Below, piece by piece: positions 33,786 to 46,101 of a stretch of DNA of 64,000 nucleotides; position 1 is the first letter of the stretch; the number at the start of each line of letters is the position of its first letter. Origin of the DNA: Siphonodentalium dalli (lineage: Eukaryota; Mollusca; Scaphopoda; Gadilida; Siphonodentaliidae); the NCBI GenBank assembly GCA_032622095.1, contig CP136068.1, positions 7,541,314 through 7,605,313 of the forward strand, read 5' to 3'. The notes below the pieces were generated by a model, which worked only from the letters and a program-made list of their open reading frames with translations, was not told where the DNA came from and made no database searches. The translations under genes were made by a program, and so were the position numbers.

Positions 33786-34395
33786 TGGGGTAGTCGTCCA
33801 CAATTCCACAGCGAAAAACTTTCACCACACTGTATGTACTGTGCAGTATTGTGTACGGTACATGTAACCTTGAAGGAGTCATCAGGCACAAATCTAAATT
33901 TGGCAGCAAATATTTCAGGCGCCGTTCTTTCACATGTAGAATAAAGATTCAAGCTATTATTGACAAATTGTCCACTTGTTGAAAGCAGCTGAATAATAAA
34001 TTAGTTCAACAATACACGATGAACGGTTTCGCAGATTATTTTCCTAACTTCTCTTTTATCCTGGTTGTATCCGCTCTCCAAAGACGCCATGGTTGTTATT
34101 TATGTAATATGTCGTCTCTTTTAGTTCTTTCGACGCCAATATCACGTCTAAATCACTCTGATTTTAGTGATTTTTCCGAATTAAAAATGTCAGCCAAATA
34201 ATCATTATAATGGCGTGACAATAATTTGCGTTAAATTTACGTACTCGTCCATAGACGTACCGACCCGATTAACACAGGATGAATGCGATATTATATACAT
34301 ATTAAATGTCAGCATAGTAAGATTCAGTCATACTGTATGGAGTCATTGCCGTATATAATATGTCGCCGATAAGTATACTATTGAGTTTTGACGGC
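33786..34395. other. Non-coding, nothing recognised
   Basis: AT-rich spacer without recognisable gene or element. Confidence 0.35.
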
Positions 34396-34534
34396 ATGAC
34401 TGAATCAAGAAAATATTAACCTTAGTAACTAAGGTGTGACTAAGGTCACACTTAGTTACTTTTGGCTACGTTAGTCAAAAATAACTAAGTTACGGGTTGA
34501 CTAAGGCTATGACTAAGTTTTTTTTTTTCAGTGT
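34396..34534. mobile_element. TTAGTCA-type MITE fragment
   Basis: Contains CCTTAGTAACTAAGG, GTGACTAAGGTCACACTTAG, TTAGTCAAAAATAACTAAG and ends GACTAAG-T11-CAGTG. The right end is the complement of the left end of the 22.8-kb MITE (CACTG-A10-CTTAGTC), so it belongs to the same family in opposite orientation. The left boundary is uncertain. Confidence 0.6.
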
Positions 34535-35528
34535 AGATTTATCTGAGGGAAGATATGTTCATTTATCAAAACCGCATCGTCTGGTTTGATGATACCTCGG
34601 ATTGGGCGATACCACGTACCCGGAGGTGTGGATGCATTGACCCCACCAGGATTTTATAACTGGAGCCACGAGAATCAAGTTATAGTACGATCATCTGCTA
34701 ACTGAATATAGGTGATATAGCTTAATTGGTAACAGAAGGAACTCATGACAGTGCCTTATCATATCAAACAATGTAATAACTCCGTAATGAGGATTAACCC
34801 TAATGATTAATTTGTCTGCTATAAGGCTGAATGACCAGTAGATGATGGTTAGTGGTATATTGTCAAGTAACAATGGTGATGTAGCGATTGCCGGTCATCA
34901 TCGTTATTTCCTATGTTGGCTGTACTAAATATTTCTAACATAAAAGTCCGTAATTCATCTCAAAGTCATTATTTATCAGTTACGCATAAATACCTAATTA
35001 TAAGGCGTAATTCCTACTGGTTATTATTATTACGCAACATCATTCGTAGCACATTGTTTGCAAACAAATCCTTGTGTACCGTGGGAAATCCCACGTGTAC
35101 GCGCGAGTTACCATTGGTGGTTATAGTACACCAAATATAAAAAAGTATCCCCCTTGGTATGCTGTCACCCACACTCAAGTCAGCATAAAATCACATCTGG
35201 CAGCTGAATGGTTGATTATGATTGGGATAAAATTAATGCAAAAACAAGAACAAACCAAAGCCACCATGGAAATATTATACCTAGATGAATATTGATCCAG
35301 AGTGGGTGAAATAATTAACCCGGCATTTAATGGGGGTATGTTTGAAAGTTTGGTGTTGATTTTTTGTGCGGAATTAGGGCAGTGTCAAAGGCGATACATT
35401 TACAGACGGAAAAAACACACGGACCTATTAATTTGTTTGAGTCATATTGGGTCCGAAGAGTCATTCTTCAAAATTGACTAGGTTAGAAAGTTCCTGCATT
35501 CACAAGGAATAGAACATAGCCCTGGACA
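34535..35528. other. Non-coding, nothing recognised
   Basis: No domain-bearing frame or clear repeat was seen. Confidence 0.35.
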
Positions 35529-35532
35529 TTAA

Positions 35533-37070
35533 CACGTTGAGTGCCGGTATTCAATTAGCAATCTCGCCAGTTTGCCAAATCGTGGCAAGATAGATACCCT
35601 TAGTAGACCATAATTTGGCTTCAATGAAGTAAAAATTGGATGACGTCGCGACTTTAGATGACAGAAACGGCGATTGATAGTACTACGCGATAACTCGTAG
35701 CCGGCACTGGCGGAAGGAATTTGGGTATTCCCACCACCAGTGCCAGCTACGAGTTATCTCGTAGACACAATTGGACACGTTTGAGCAACAAATATGAAGT
35801 AGAATGTAACCCAAACAAGTTATTTTGGTGGTAAGCATATTTATTGAGGTGTGTGAGTTATAGCTCGTTATATAGGTAAATTGTGGCTGATGCACGGCGG
35901 AGCAAATTACTTATATATATGAGCTCGCATGCATGCTACAGACAGCGAATCCGAAGTGGAATCGGGTGAACTTGTTTCCTGTGAGGATGAGTTTATTTCG
36001 TCCATACAGTAATGACTACGAGCATGCATCTCCTGTTGTTTCGGGTATTGTAAGTTATCTCCCATTTAGCCTCATTTAGGCCTATGCTATAGGGTTCCAA
36101 AGTAAAACCCAAAATAATAGTGTTGGAAGAATTGTCAGCACAAAATTAAAACAACCATGCAGCAGTAGCCAAATAGATCCCTGCACATTCAGGAGTGTGC
36201 TACATGTAACGATTCCATATAATCCATCCGTCTGGAAGTAAGTCACCCTTTACTGTAAACCTCTATATATGCTACACAAAATCATTTATCCGTACCTACG
36301 TAAGTAGAACAGTTCGGTGAACTGCATGACGTCTAAAGTACGGTACGTAATTGCTACGATTTCCATTGTCCAACACGTTCGGAAGTGGGTAAAATGTAGT
36401 TTTGGGGAATGATTGTTCCGCTTTACTTGTATTATAAATAATAAAATACCTAGCCCCCAAATGGAGCCGCACAGTGTATACAAAAACAACCGCCGTGTTC
36501 CCTAATAATGAGATAATGGTAGCATCAACGCGCATATAACGTCATGGATTAATCCGCTTATCTTGTGTTGGATGCGTCCACTCGCACATGAGTGAGAGGG
36601 AACAGATTTGGCAGGCCTGTGTGACGTGTGTGGGTGGTTGTGCGAAGTTTCAATGTGTTGAAACACACCGATGTAACCATTCCTCGAAACTGCCTTCGCA
36701 TGTTTGTACATTGTAATATCCACCCAATACCAAAACCCCAGTCAAATTGCCCACACATGACTGCCTCTGGTGGTCACTCAGTGAGACTGTGGCAGCTGTA
36801 TTCACTGTAGCTAGCTCACAACTGGACCATTTTGAGTAGAATATATGTGCTGATGGTGCTCACTTCAGTTGAACGATGTAAGGGGAGCCACACTATTTAT
36901 TTGATAAAATCACTGTTCTGATGTTCCGAGGCGGGTTTTCATGGTGTATCGACCTATTCCACGGCTTCCGGTTGTCAGTTAGACGACATGGAAACCACTA
37001 CGAGATAACTCGTAGTGGCAACCTGCGAAGGTTGCGAACTACGAGATAACTCGTAGTGGCACTCAACGTG
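35533..37070. mobile_element. piggyBac-like non-autonomous element (1,538 bp) between TTAA sites
   Basis: A 13-bp terminal inverted repeat, CACGTTGAGTGCC left and its complement right, is flanked directly by TTAA at 35529-35532 and 37071-37074. TTAA target duplications and CNCNTTGAGTGCC-type ends are the mark of piggyBac elements. Subterminal copies of CTACGAG-x4-CTCGTAG lie at about 35690-35765 (two, as arms of a larger hairpin around GCCGGCACTGG) and about 36998-37055 (two). No transposase frame remains inside. Confidence 0.85.
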
Positions 37071-37074
37071 TTAA

Positions 37075-37620
37075 CACTGTGTCGCCTATGGAGAATAATT
37101 GATGTACTGTAACCTGGTGCAGCGACCCTAACTATTGGTGGCGCCAGCACCCGACTATATAATAAATACGAGCCAACCGTTGGAGCCTTTGCCCTGTTGG
37201 CACCCCCTTGCACGTGATTACGTCATACTCCAACTGCCATAACGTAGTAGTATTTTTATAGTAATTCGTAGCATTTGGTCGGCGGACTTATAATACTATT
37301 CCAAGTATTACCGGGTGTTTCCGTTCGGGAAAGAGGTTCATTGCGGTGATTATTTATTCTGATTACGCTTTTCGTACTTTGGTGGAATATTTAGCGTATT
37401 TGTAAGCAGTTTTAACCTAATTAAGGGACTTTTTGGACTTGGTCTACCTGTGTAGTTACCTGTGGAGAATTAGGAGTATTTTAGCTATTCCGGACAATCC
37501 AACAAGGAGCCTAGCCATACCATTATATACTAATGCGAGGAAATGCAGCTAAAATCCACAGAATGTTAATGTTGACCAAATCGAGGGCTGAGATTGAAGT
37601 TTACCACCATGGCATGTGAT
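37075..37620 (+). other. Possible Ty3/Gypsy-type primer-binding site and leader
   Basis: TTGGTGGCGCCAGCACCCGAC at about 37135 has the look of a tRNA primer-binding site after an LTR end. It is followed by a few hundred bases of T-rich leader-like sequence (TTAAGGGACTTTTTGGACTT). No LTR pair, gag or pol frame was found, so this is a weak call. Confidence 0.22.
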
Positions 37621-38630
37621 GTGAGTTGTGGCTGGTCAGCCTGATATACATGTATTTAACATAATTATTGCACTGAGTTTGTGATGATGTGGTCAGAAGC
37701 TAGTCCCTTGTTCGTTGCAGCTTAATGCTACACAAATCATGATGATGCGTGATGGTTACTATTTGGTCGATTGCCGTGCTGATGTCAGGTATTGTGCTCA
37801 ACCCAGAAGTATCCTTCCAGTCAGTCCTTTAACATGTACCATAAGGTCGTCCGGTGCTATCCAGGATCAACCGATCATGTAAGGTTGCCATGCTATTATT
37901 ATACTCCGCACATGTAGCTCGATATAGTCGATTAATTATGCAGAATAACATTGAATCCTGGACCTTCTGTAATTTGTCCAGGTTATTTGGAGACATTCAA
38001 ATTTTTCGATTATCTGTCAATCACATATCGCTTAAGTTAATGGCTTAAGCTCAGTTGATGCTAATAAGTTAGAGCATACAGTACAGTGTATCTGCTATAT
38101 ATGTAACTCAGGTCACGTGGTTGTTATAGCTTGTTTTATTGAATACGTTGGTTCGTATCGAGTAGGTGTTTACCAGTCATAACTATCTAGACCTTTATTC
38201 CACGCATATTCCGGTTAGTCAACTCATAGCAGATATAAGACCTGAGTTAATTACACCTATTACTTTTCCGCAAGTTGTACACTAAGGATCCAAGTAGCCA
38301 TAGATTTTGTTACAAGTTTGTTTGTTATACATGTATATTCTTGTTGACTAATTGTGAATAATTCCATCTTGTGTTCTATATCGGTCTCGGCTCTAGTTAA
38401 GCTAGTCAACTCAGTGTGAATTGGGTGTTGTGTTTATTACACAGTCTAAGCGTCATAACCTTTTACTTAGCAGACATATGGATTACACATTGACTTTCCC
38501 AGTCCTGAGTATTATAGTAAGTCGTGTCATGCCAACCCCATAGTTATCTGCATAGTCGATATATGTTCCCCTAGCAGAGAACCACCATTGGTCCGATTAC
38601 AGGGGGTACAACATATATCTCTGATGTCAG
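37621..38630. other. Non-coding, nothing recognised
   Basis: No gene or clear repeat identified. Confidence 0.35.
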
Positions 38631-38639
38631 GACATCCAG

Positions 38640-38862
38640 CGACAGTGTTGACGAATCGGCCACTGTGCCGCCCTATCCACTGGTTGTCAGATATCTCAGT
38701 CATCACGCTACCCAATTATGCAGTGTCGATTATCCGGTCGCTGTGCCACCCTATCCACTGCTCTATCAGATTGTCAGATATCTCAGTACCATGATATCCA
38801 GTTATGCAGTGTCGACGATCCGGTCGCTTTGCCACCCTATCCACTGCTCTATCAGATGTTTA
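38640..38862 (+). repeat. Short tandem repeat, about 85-97 bp unit, 2.5-3 copies
   Basis: The words CCCTATCCACTG, TCAGATATCTCAGT and TATGCAGTGTCGA recur in order at about 38670, 38750 and 38830. Frames across it are repeat artefacts. Confidence 0.75.
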
Positions 38863-39215
38863 TATATTACGTCACTTAGTCACTCAGGTAATGACGCTAT
38901 GTTAGAGAACCCATGGCACCCATATAGCCTTCGGCAATATCAAAGACCATAATACGCTGACACGCAATTGTCAATCAATTTAACGTTATTATCAGACAAA
39001 CATCAGCTTAGCAATTGGGGTGTGTATAGCAAGTGTAACGAGTTGACCAGTTATTCCCAATGTAGCAAATTATTTGTCCACTCTAACAATAGTTGAAGCA
39101 TTTCAATATACTTCCTTATTGTAAGTGTCGGGTTCTATCATTTAGGGTTTCGCTCGGTCCAGTGGTACATCCTTTAGATACCCCTTCCCCCGTCACGCTA
39201 CATTGTGATTAAAGA
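38863..39215. other. Non-coding, nothing recognised
   Basis: Spacer with no recognised signal. Confidence 0.35.
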
Positions 39216-39479
39216 AGTCTAGACGGTTGGACATTTCATACAGTTGGGAAAATTGTGGTACCAGCTGGATAAATTAAAAGTCAAGGGGCCAAGTGGAATT
39301 TGCTTGACTTCGGATTTTGGTCTTCTTTCAGTTTCAAGGGAGGTAGTGCGCAGCTGGAAATTCCAACATTCAACATCCCATGTCTCGAATGAGACCACAT
39401 ATATGGGCCTTATTGGCATTCCACATGTACGGCCGATATAACAGTAAACAAAACATGTTTTCGCTTAAATACACACACT

Positions 39480-39690
39480 TCAGCTCGTGTTGGGTAAGAT
39501 ATTTGCCCAACACAATGGTCAATCTTACCCAATGCTGGCTAATGTGTTTACTCAACGCATGGTAACAGTTTACACAATATTAATTCCCCTTCTGCGTTGG
39601 GGGATTTTCTTCTCCCCAACTTGTGTGAATAGTTACTTAATTATTGGGTCAAATCAACCCATGTTGGGGGATTTATTACCACTAACGCGA
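39480..39690. repeat. TTGGG/CCCAA-rich inverted repeat segment
   Basis: Repeated GTTGGGTAAGAT, GCCCAACACAAT, CTTACCCAATG, GCGTTGGGGGATTTTC, CTCCCCAACTTG and AACCCATGTTGGG words in both orientations form several small stems. It looks like a MITE remnant; ends are not defined. Confidence 0.45.
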
Positions 39691-42489
39691 CAGTATATTC
39701 ATATATAACTGGAAAAACCTAGCTCATTTATTATGATGGTTACAAATAATTATTCCAAGGTGGGAATTGCATAAATATACTAAATTAGATAGAGTTCCGG
39801 CGACGCGCGGGTAAAGAATGACTAAATTATTAGTGCCCCTTAATTCATTAATAGTCACCTGAGATAAACATCGCGTATTGCATGACACCATATGGGTGAC
39901 GTTACCGCTGTCTTTTAATTTGACAATATACGAGTTGTATTGCTATTAGTGCCTATTTAAACCATCTGAGATAAACGGCATCTATCCGACGACATTTCCT
40001 GTGTCAAATTACGTCTGGGGCAAATATTCCCACATATTTTCTGAGCTGATAATAAAGTTAAACGCTCTTCGTTTATCATCGGATGTTAAAGTAACGTATT
40101 AGTAACCCTTTAAGTCATCCTAAGGCACATATCCAATTATAACCCCACTGCCCAGGTGAGCCATGTGTATCAATGTTCCGCCATATCATCAAAGCCGATA
40201 AGGAACGTTATTTATTGCTAATTTATTATTATATAATATTTATGTCCCCCTATAGGGACAAGGGCATCGATTCAACCGTACTCCCTGTGTCAAGTTACCA
40301 CTTCATACCAATTTCCATCGACCAGGGTCAAACCGGTTTGGGTATAACATTATTTAGTTAATTTAATTTAATTATTTGTGCCCTTCTAAGACACCTGATG
40401 TGACACTCCCCGTTTGGTCTCCCATAGACGAACAGACAACGAACTAACTCACTAACAAACACAAAACTGAGTTGTATTTGTATATATTATCCTGGTATAC
40501 AACAGGCACCAAACCATTATTGGTACGAAACGTCTTTCAACTCAACGTCTAATTTGACATTGAATGAATTAGTTATGTGGGGGGGGGGTGAAATATTCCA
40601 TATCCAGCAGTGGTCCAGATATATAAAGTTGTTAGTGATACATTGTCTTAATAGCCAAATGGGTCAGAATGTGCTGCATTTTCCATCAGTGAATAATGTT
40701 CGGGATATATGCGAAAAATCGAGTGTTCCACCAAAACGACTTGAGCAATAATTTAAAGATGGATGGTCTCTGTAAATAACAAAATTGAAATAGTTGCGTG
40801 GGTATAAAATATTAAATATGAATTGAAGGCCCCTGTCCGGAAAGGCTTCTATCAATTAATATTGATTTTATTTCGAATATTTTATTATGAAACGAGATGA
40901 TTTATTGGGACACTTTATTTGTCTATTTTTAGAACAGACCATTCATGTGATGCCATATAGCGACAGAGAGCATTAGGCTGTCCCTACATGTATAGCTATG
41001 TACCTAACGTCAAATGTCACTGATTGATTTATTGTATTGTTTTATTCTATAGCTATAAGCGATAATGCGTCTAATTAGTAATTAACGTACAATTTGTGAC
41101 AAAATTACATAATAAAATTCCTGGTCACTGTTAACAGTAACCACTATTGTCCGTTAGTTAACAACCACACGTTTTTAGACACGAAAATATTCTAAATAAT
41201 ATCAATATTAATCGATACAAGCATTTCCAGACAGGAGTCTTCGATTCAAATCAAACATTTTAGTCCCCGGTAACTATACAATACATGTTTACAAAGAGAT
41301 AATCCACCATTAAGACAGTTTAAACTAAGAAACACCTTTGATGTCAGGGATTTTTTACTTTTCTTGTAAACTTATTCCAAGCCGGAAAACTGAAGTGGTC
41401 TAGTTTGATGCCAAGATTGTGGTAAAACACAATCCAATTTCTGGAAATGTCGGTGATTACAATATTATTGATATAACCATGGTGTATCGCCAATGTCCGG
41501 ATTAAATATATAGATTAAGCACTCACTTACATCGCTGAGTGATGCTAATTACTTGTTGAAATATGACTAAAATCACAATGGCGATGTTTTGTGTGTAACA
41601 CTTTCTGTGATGGGTCGGAAGAGTATGAAGCCCGAATAATGGCATATTTCATTTCACATTTGAGGCACATAATTAATTTCTTACATTTGTACAAGGATGA
41701 AAATGAGTGGGGTGAAGTTGAGTGGTGCGGGGATACCCTATACATGTATGTTGGCAGGGCATGTCAACTCTCGGAATAATAACGAAGGTTCGCAATTGTA
41801 GGGGAGGGGCCAAAGTACATATTCTGATATGAAAATGCTGAAGACATCTGCTTTTTATGTTGAGTTTTTGGTTTTGTTTATATCGAAGATTCTCCAAAGT
41901 AAATATCAAGGACATACGCGAAAGTTCAGATAGAAGTGATTTGTTTACGTTTTGATGGGTTGTGTCAAAGACCCCTTCTTTTCTGAAAATGCTGCAAAAC
42001 ACACATTTCTTAAGATATGTTTATATGACAAAGGAGGGGTCCTTTATATATGTTGTAATTGCAGAACTTAATAATTGGGCGTGTGCCGTCAGCTCGGTCC
42101 TCCCGACAATTCAGGCACAATAAACATTTCGTACTCAATATACTTCAAAGTGAACCTTCTGGGTTCTCATGCTACGCGCATAGTGTCTTTCATTTCATCT
42201 CGATAACATTTTATGGCGGGGATCCAGTCGAATGTCCCACGGTCTTTTTCTGAAAATGCCACAGTTCTAGCGAAAACAATAACCTTGCCCCTTCTTGCTT
42301 CATTCATAACCTAACATTGGATTTGTTCCATCAGTTCGGTCGTCCCAGTCATATCAAACGCATGAACCATTCCGTATACTCACTAGTTTGATTGAAACGT
42401 GTATAACGTGGTGGTGTGTTGGCGTTTGCTCCTCTTGCAAATGGTGTCAGATTTAATATGAATACAGTTATACATATATACAGTTACTA
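39691..42489. other. Non-coding, nothing recognised
   Basis: About 2.8 kb of AT-rich sequence. Frames up to 109 codons exist but none shows a domain, signal peptide with downstream domain, or splice-bounded motif. Confidence 0.4.
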
Positions 42490-44990
42490 GCAGGGTTACC
42501 CGGCGTTGCCCAGGTTAATGTATGTTGTGGATATTTGTTGGGAATAGAGAATGCTCTTGCTTAAAGTGTTATACGTTTTCTCATAAATTGTATATTCAAA
42601 AATCATCACAAAACATGATTATTACAGTCATGGAATATAAGTAGTGGCTCACCTTGTCAATTGTCATTCTGTTTATCGCGATTAATCCGTTCAACCAATA
42701 ATGAAGTATTTATTTATTTACAACTGCGTATACATGAGACGTTATAATATGATACATGATCATCATAAACACATTAGTTCGATAAAAGATGATAATTGGG
42801 TTTTACATATTGAGATGTATCAATCAATCTAGTGGTTTGGACTAAGATCTCGAGGACACCTGGCTATCATATCTCCATGAAGATACAGGTGCTCTTCTGT
42901 TCATGGTGCTATGTATTGGCTAAAAATTCTTAGTCTAAACGGAATGTTGCTGCGCACATGTATCAGCTACATGTGCCAGGCACAGAGCGAGATTTTGAGT
43001 TGTTTATGTCAGTCGATGAGTCTGTTCTAAAACCCTTCTCAGATGTCAGTATTGGTAGGATCCTGAAAAGTCTTGTGCTACTAACTGCATTTTCTTGTAT
43101 ATCAGAAGAAACTATATTTCACTGCACACTGTGACCACTATTTTTGAACAGGCCTTCCATGTCTCTTGACAAATTGTAACTTTTTGTGAAAACTGTATTG
43201 AATGGAACAGACTAAATTTTGTTATTATATATATATGCAATCCTCTGACGGTTCGAGGTCTCTCAGTTTGCACGAATATATGTATCTCTTCGATAGAATG
43301 ATAAATATGCCTTTAATGCTTCTTCTAGTTATCTCTTTTTGCTAGCTCATTGTGTGAATGCCTTGATTGCCATTCCCATATACATATGACTGTTAAGAAG
43401 ATATAATTGTTCAAGTGACTTATGTGGGTCACCATATGTCGGGATTGTGAAATGTGAACGCCCAACTACTTATAATGATATGGAGATGGCCTGGTGACTG
43501 TATATAACTTATATGTGGATATCGGCGAATAGCAATCTTATCAATGATAGTGCATATCCGCCCGCCATCCGTGACGCAAACGACACCAAATGTGATTTAA
43601 TTCATGGTATATCATTAGAGAAAAACGTGTATGAATTTGGTCGAATTTGGTTTATTAAATTAATTGTTGATGCAACGCTGACTCGAACAACGCCATATTG
43701 CGAAGGTGATTATGTATTCGTTTGGTGGAAATCAGCGACAAAACTATTTCACCATATTTTTAAATTTTCCCCTCCCACCAACAGCGTCATTTAAAAAAAT
43801 TTAACCCGCACCATTATCTTCCTTGTAAAAAGTTACCCCTCTTAGAACGCCTTGGTGCCATCTCGATTGTACCGCGTGAAGTTATATATAGAACGCACAC
43901 AGACAGACAAAAAGACAGACAGCACGGTTTTATTTCTTGTATCATTTGAGAAGAACGTGTCTGAATTTTATTGTAATTGGTACTAAACATATTTTGTATC
44001 AGTTTTGGTGACCCTCCCGTCCCTATTTCGGACTCAAGCTGCACACACTAAAACTCATCAGAGATTAGAGATGCATATATATGAAATTGGTGAAAATTGG
44101 CGAGTATACAAATTCTTATCAAATTTAAGGTCCCCATATCTCTCACCCATAGGGCACCAATTTGGTGTATCAATCAATCTAGTGGGTTGGACTCTCTAAG
44201 GAGAGGAGGGTATTCTAAGTGATTTAGCACTTGTCCTCCAATCCCTTTTGTCATAAACTAATTTAATTTATGAACAAATAAAATATGTTTAAAAAAAAAA
44301 AATCGGCACTAAACATATAGATATCATTTTTTGTGTCCCTCTCATCTCTATACACCACTGACCCGAATGAGGCCACATTTGACAGATAAAAGTCACACCA
44401 TTAGACTCCTCGTAACATGGGGATGATTTTGTATAAGTGTGGTGGCAATCGGCGACTTATTATCAAATTTAGGGCCCACCCCCTCCCAATCTCTCATCCA
44501 AAAACAACAATTTGGCGTTGTTAAATCGCACAATTAGATTCCTTGTATCATGAAGAAGAATATATATCAATTTGGTGGAAATCGGCGCTAAAATTAGTTT
44601 TTATCAATTTTGGTGCCCCTCTCCCCTTCCGTTCATCCCTGAGTCAAACGACGCCACTTTTGACATATTTAAACCACACCGTTGGATTCTTCATATCATG
44701 GGGATGATTATATGTAAGTTTCGTGGCAATCGGCGACAGAAACATAATTCTGCCCCCCCCCCTTCCGGGCACACCTGACGCGAACGGCGACACATTTTGT
44801 TTCTGCCCCTCCCCATTTTCTGCCCCTGACAACAACGGCGTCACTTTAGAAAATTCTAACCCCGACCATTATCTTTCTCGTAAAAAGCTACTCATAGTAG
44901 ACCCATTTGGCATCATCTAGATGGTCCCCTGTGAATTTCTATAGAACACAGACAGACAGACAGACAGACAGACATTCGCAAATATAGATA
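42490..44990 (+). repeat. Long dispersed repeat, ACCCGGCGTTGCCC head and (ACAG)n-ATTCG tail
   Basis: Starts TAGCAGGGTTACCCGGCGTT. Two tail-like segments end in CAGACAGACA (43895-43925 and 44945-44975), each preceded by TTGG-GCCATC/CATCATCT and a TATAGAAC block. In between, words such as TTTGGTGGAAATCGGCG and CATTAGACTCCTCGTA/CATGGGGATGATT recur every 150-200 bp. It seems to be two head-to-tail repeat copies without coding capacity. A LINE-like 3' UTR fragment lies inside at about 44195-44300. Confidence 0.5.
44195..44300 (+). mobile_element. 3' UTR fragment related to the 26-30 kb LINE
   Basis: AGGAGAGGAGGGTATTCTAA, CACTTGTCCTCCAATCCC and GAACAAATAAAATATG parallel the GGGGAGAGGAGCGTTTTCTAA, ACTTGTGCTCCGATCCCC and CAATAAAATATG of the longer element. 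It is an extremely 5'-truncated insertion ending in A-rich sequence. Confidence 0.55.
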
Positions 44991-45385
44991 TAAGATACAT
45001 ATACACATGTATACATATACGCGTGCATGCGATTATGGTATCTCACCTGTTACGATAAACACAGCCAAGAAAAAAACAGGTATCCCAAAACATAAAGGCA
45101 TTTCGAACATTCAGAACCAAATGTGCGCATAATTCCATACATTTAACCATTCGTTCGTTCCACTATGGGTATGTATATACATTGTATAAGCGAAGCGACG
45201 ACATTTCAATAACGTCCATAGTGCACAGTGCATTGGCTTATTATAAATAGACCCAACGATGCGAATCGCAAATAAAATAATTCTCATTGAGCATTCGTAT
45301 CTGATAAAACGTGACCCATCATATTACTTCCTGGACGGTGTCGCATTGCGCTATGACGGTGATACGGAACGGGGACTGTGGTGTC
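44991..45385. other. Non-coding, nothing recognised
   Basis: AT-rich spacer. Confidence 0.35.
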
Positions 45386-45389
45386 AGTG

Positions 45390-45720
45390 ACGTGGCTAGG
45401 GGGTCTCAATTTGGGGTGTGACAACATTGAAATGTCAGACTGCAACCCGCCCCCTCTTGAACCAGACCAAACTTCCATGTTTGCGAAATTCTATTTTCAC
45501 CCGCACCCCCCCCCCCTTATGTTGGAATTATCCAACTTGAACCACTTTCCAAGTGTTGGAAATTTCCAACCTGATCGACGCCCCTAATGTTGGAAATTGT
45601 TCAACTGATAACAATTTCAGACCAAGTTTTGTTGAAAAATTGTAACCTATAATTATGTGGTGTAAGATTTACAGCAATGTTCTGTGAGACATGAAATTTC
45701 CAACTATTGAACATTTTCAC
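45390..45720 (-). repeat. Dispersed repeat, TTGGAAATTTCCAA family, copy 6
   Basis: Contains a C12 tract, CCAAGTGTTGGAAATTTCCA, ATGTTGGAAATTGTTCAACT and ACAATTTCAGACCAAGTTTT, in the reversed order relative to the 7.3-kb copy. Confidence 0.55.
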
Positions 45721-46101
45721 AACAACCGATTAACAATCTAATTCATAATTCGAATACATGTTTAAATTCTCCGATATCGTGAGACCACAGGAGCTTGGAA
45801 TTTGGTAAAAACCCCTCTTTTATTGGCGGAACCACCACCCGGGACCATAGTGACGGAAGGAACGAAACAAGAAATCGTTGCCACCCATTTTGAACTCAAC
45901 TGTATTCCTACAAAAAATATATTTTCACTAAAAACTTTTGGTACCTCTTACACCTTAGATGCCAATCTACAACATTCCATAGGTATATTTTTCCAGTTCT
46001 TCGAAAACCTCACTTTATTTCGGTAATGCATTGTAAATTCACCAACGAAGACAAATCTGCGACTTCTTCATCAGCCGTTCTATAATCTGAGTAGCGGAAC
46101 T

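Noticed and set aside
22789-34534. One 11.7-kb CACTA transposon spanning both CACTG ends
   Set aside because: Not accepted as a feature: the 22.8-kb element has its own imperfect right end at about 23020, and no matching target duplication was seen; kept as a hypothesis only.
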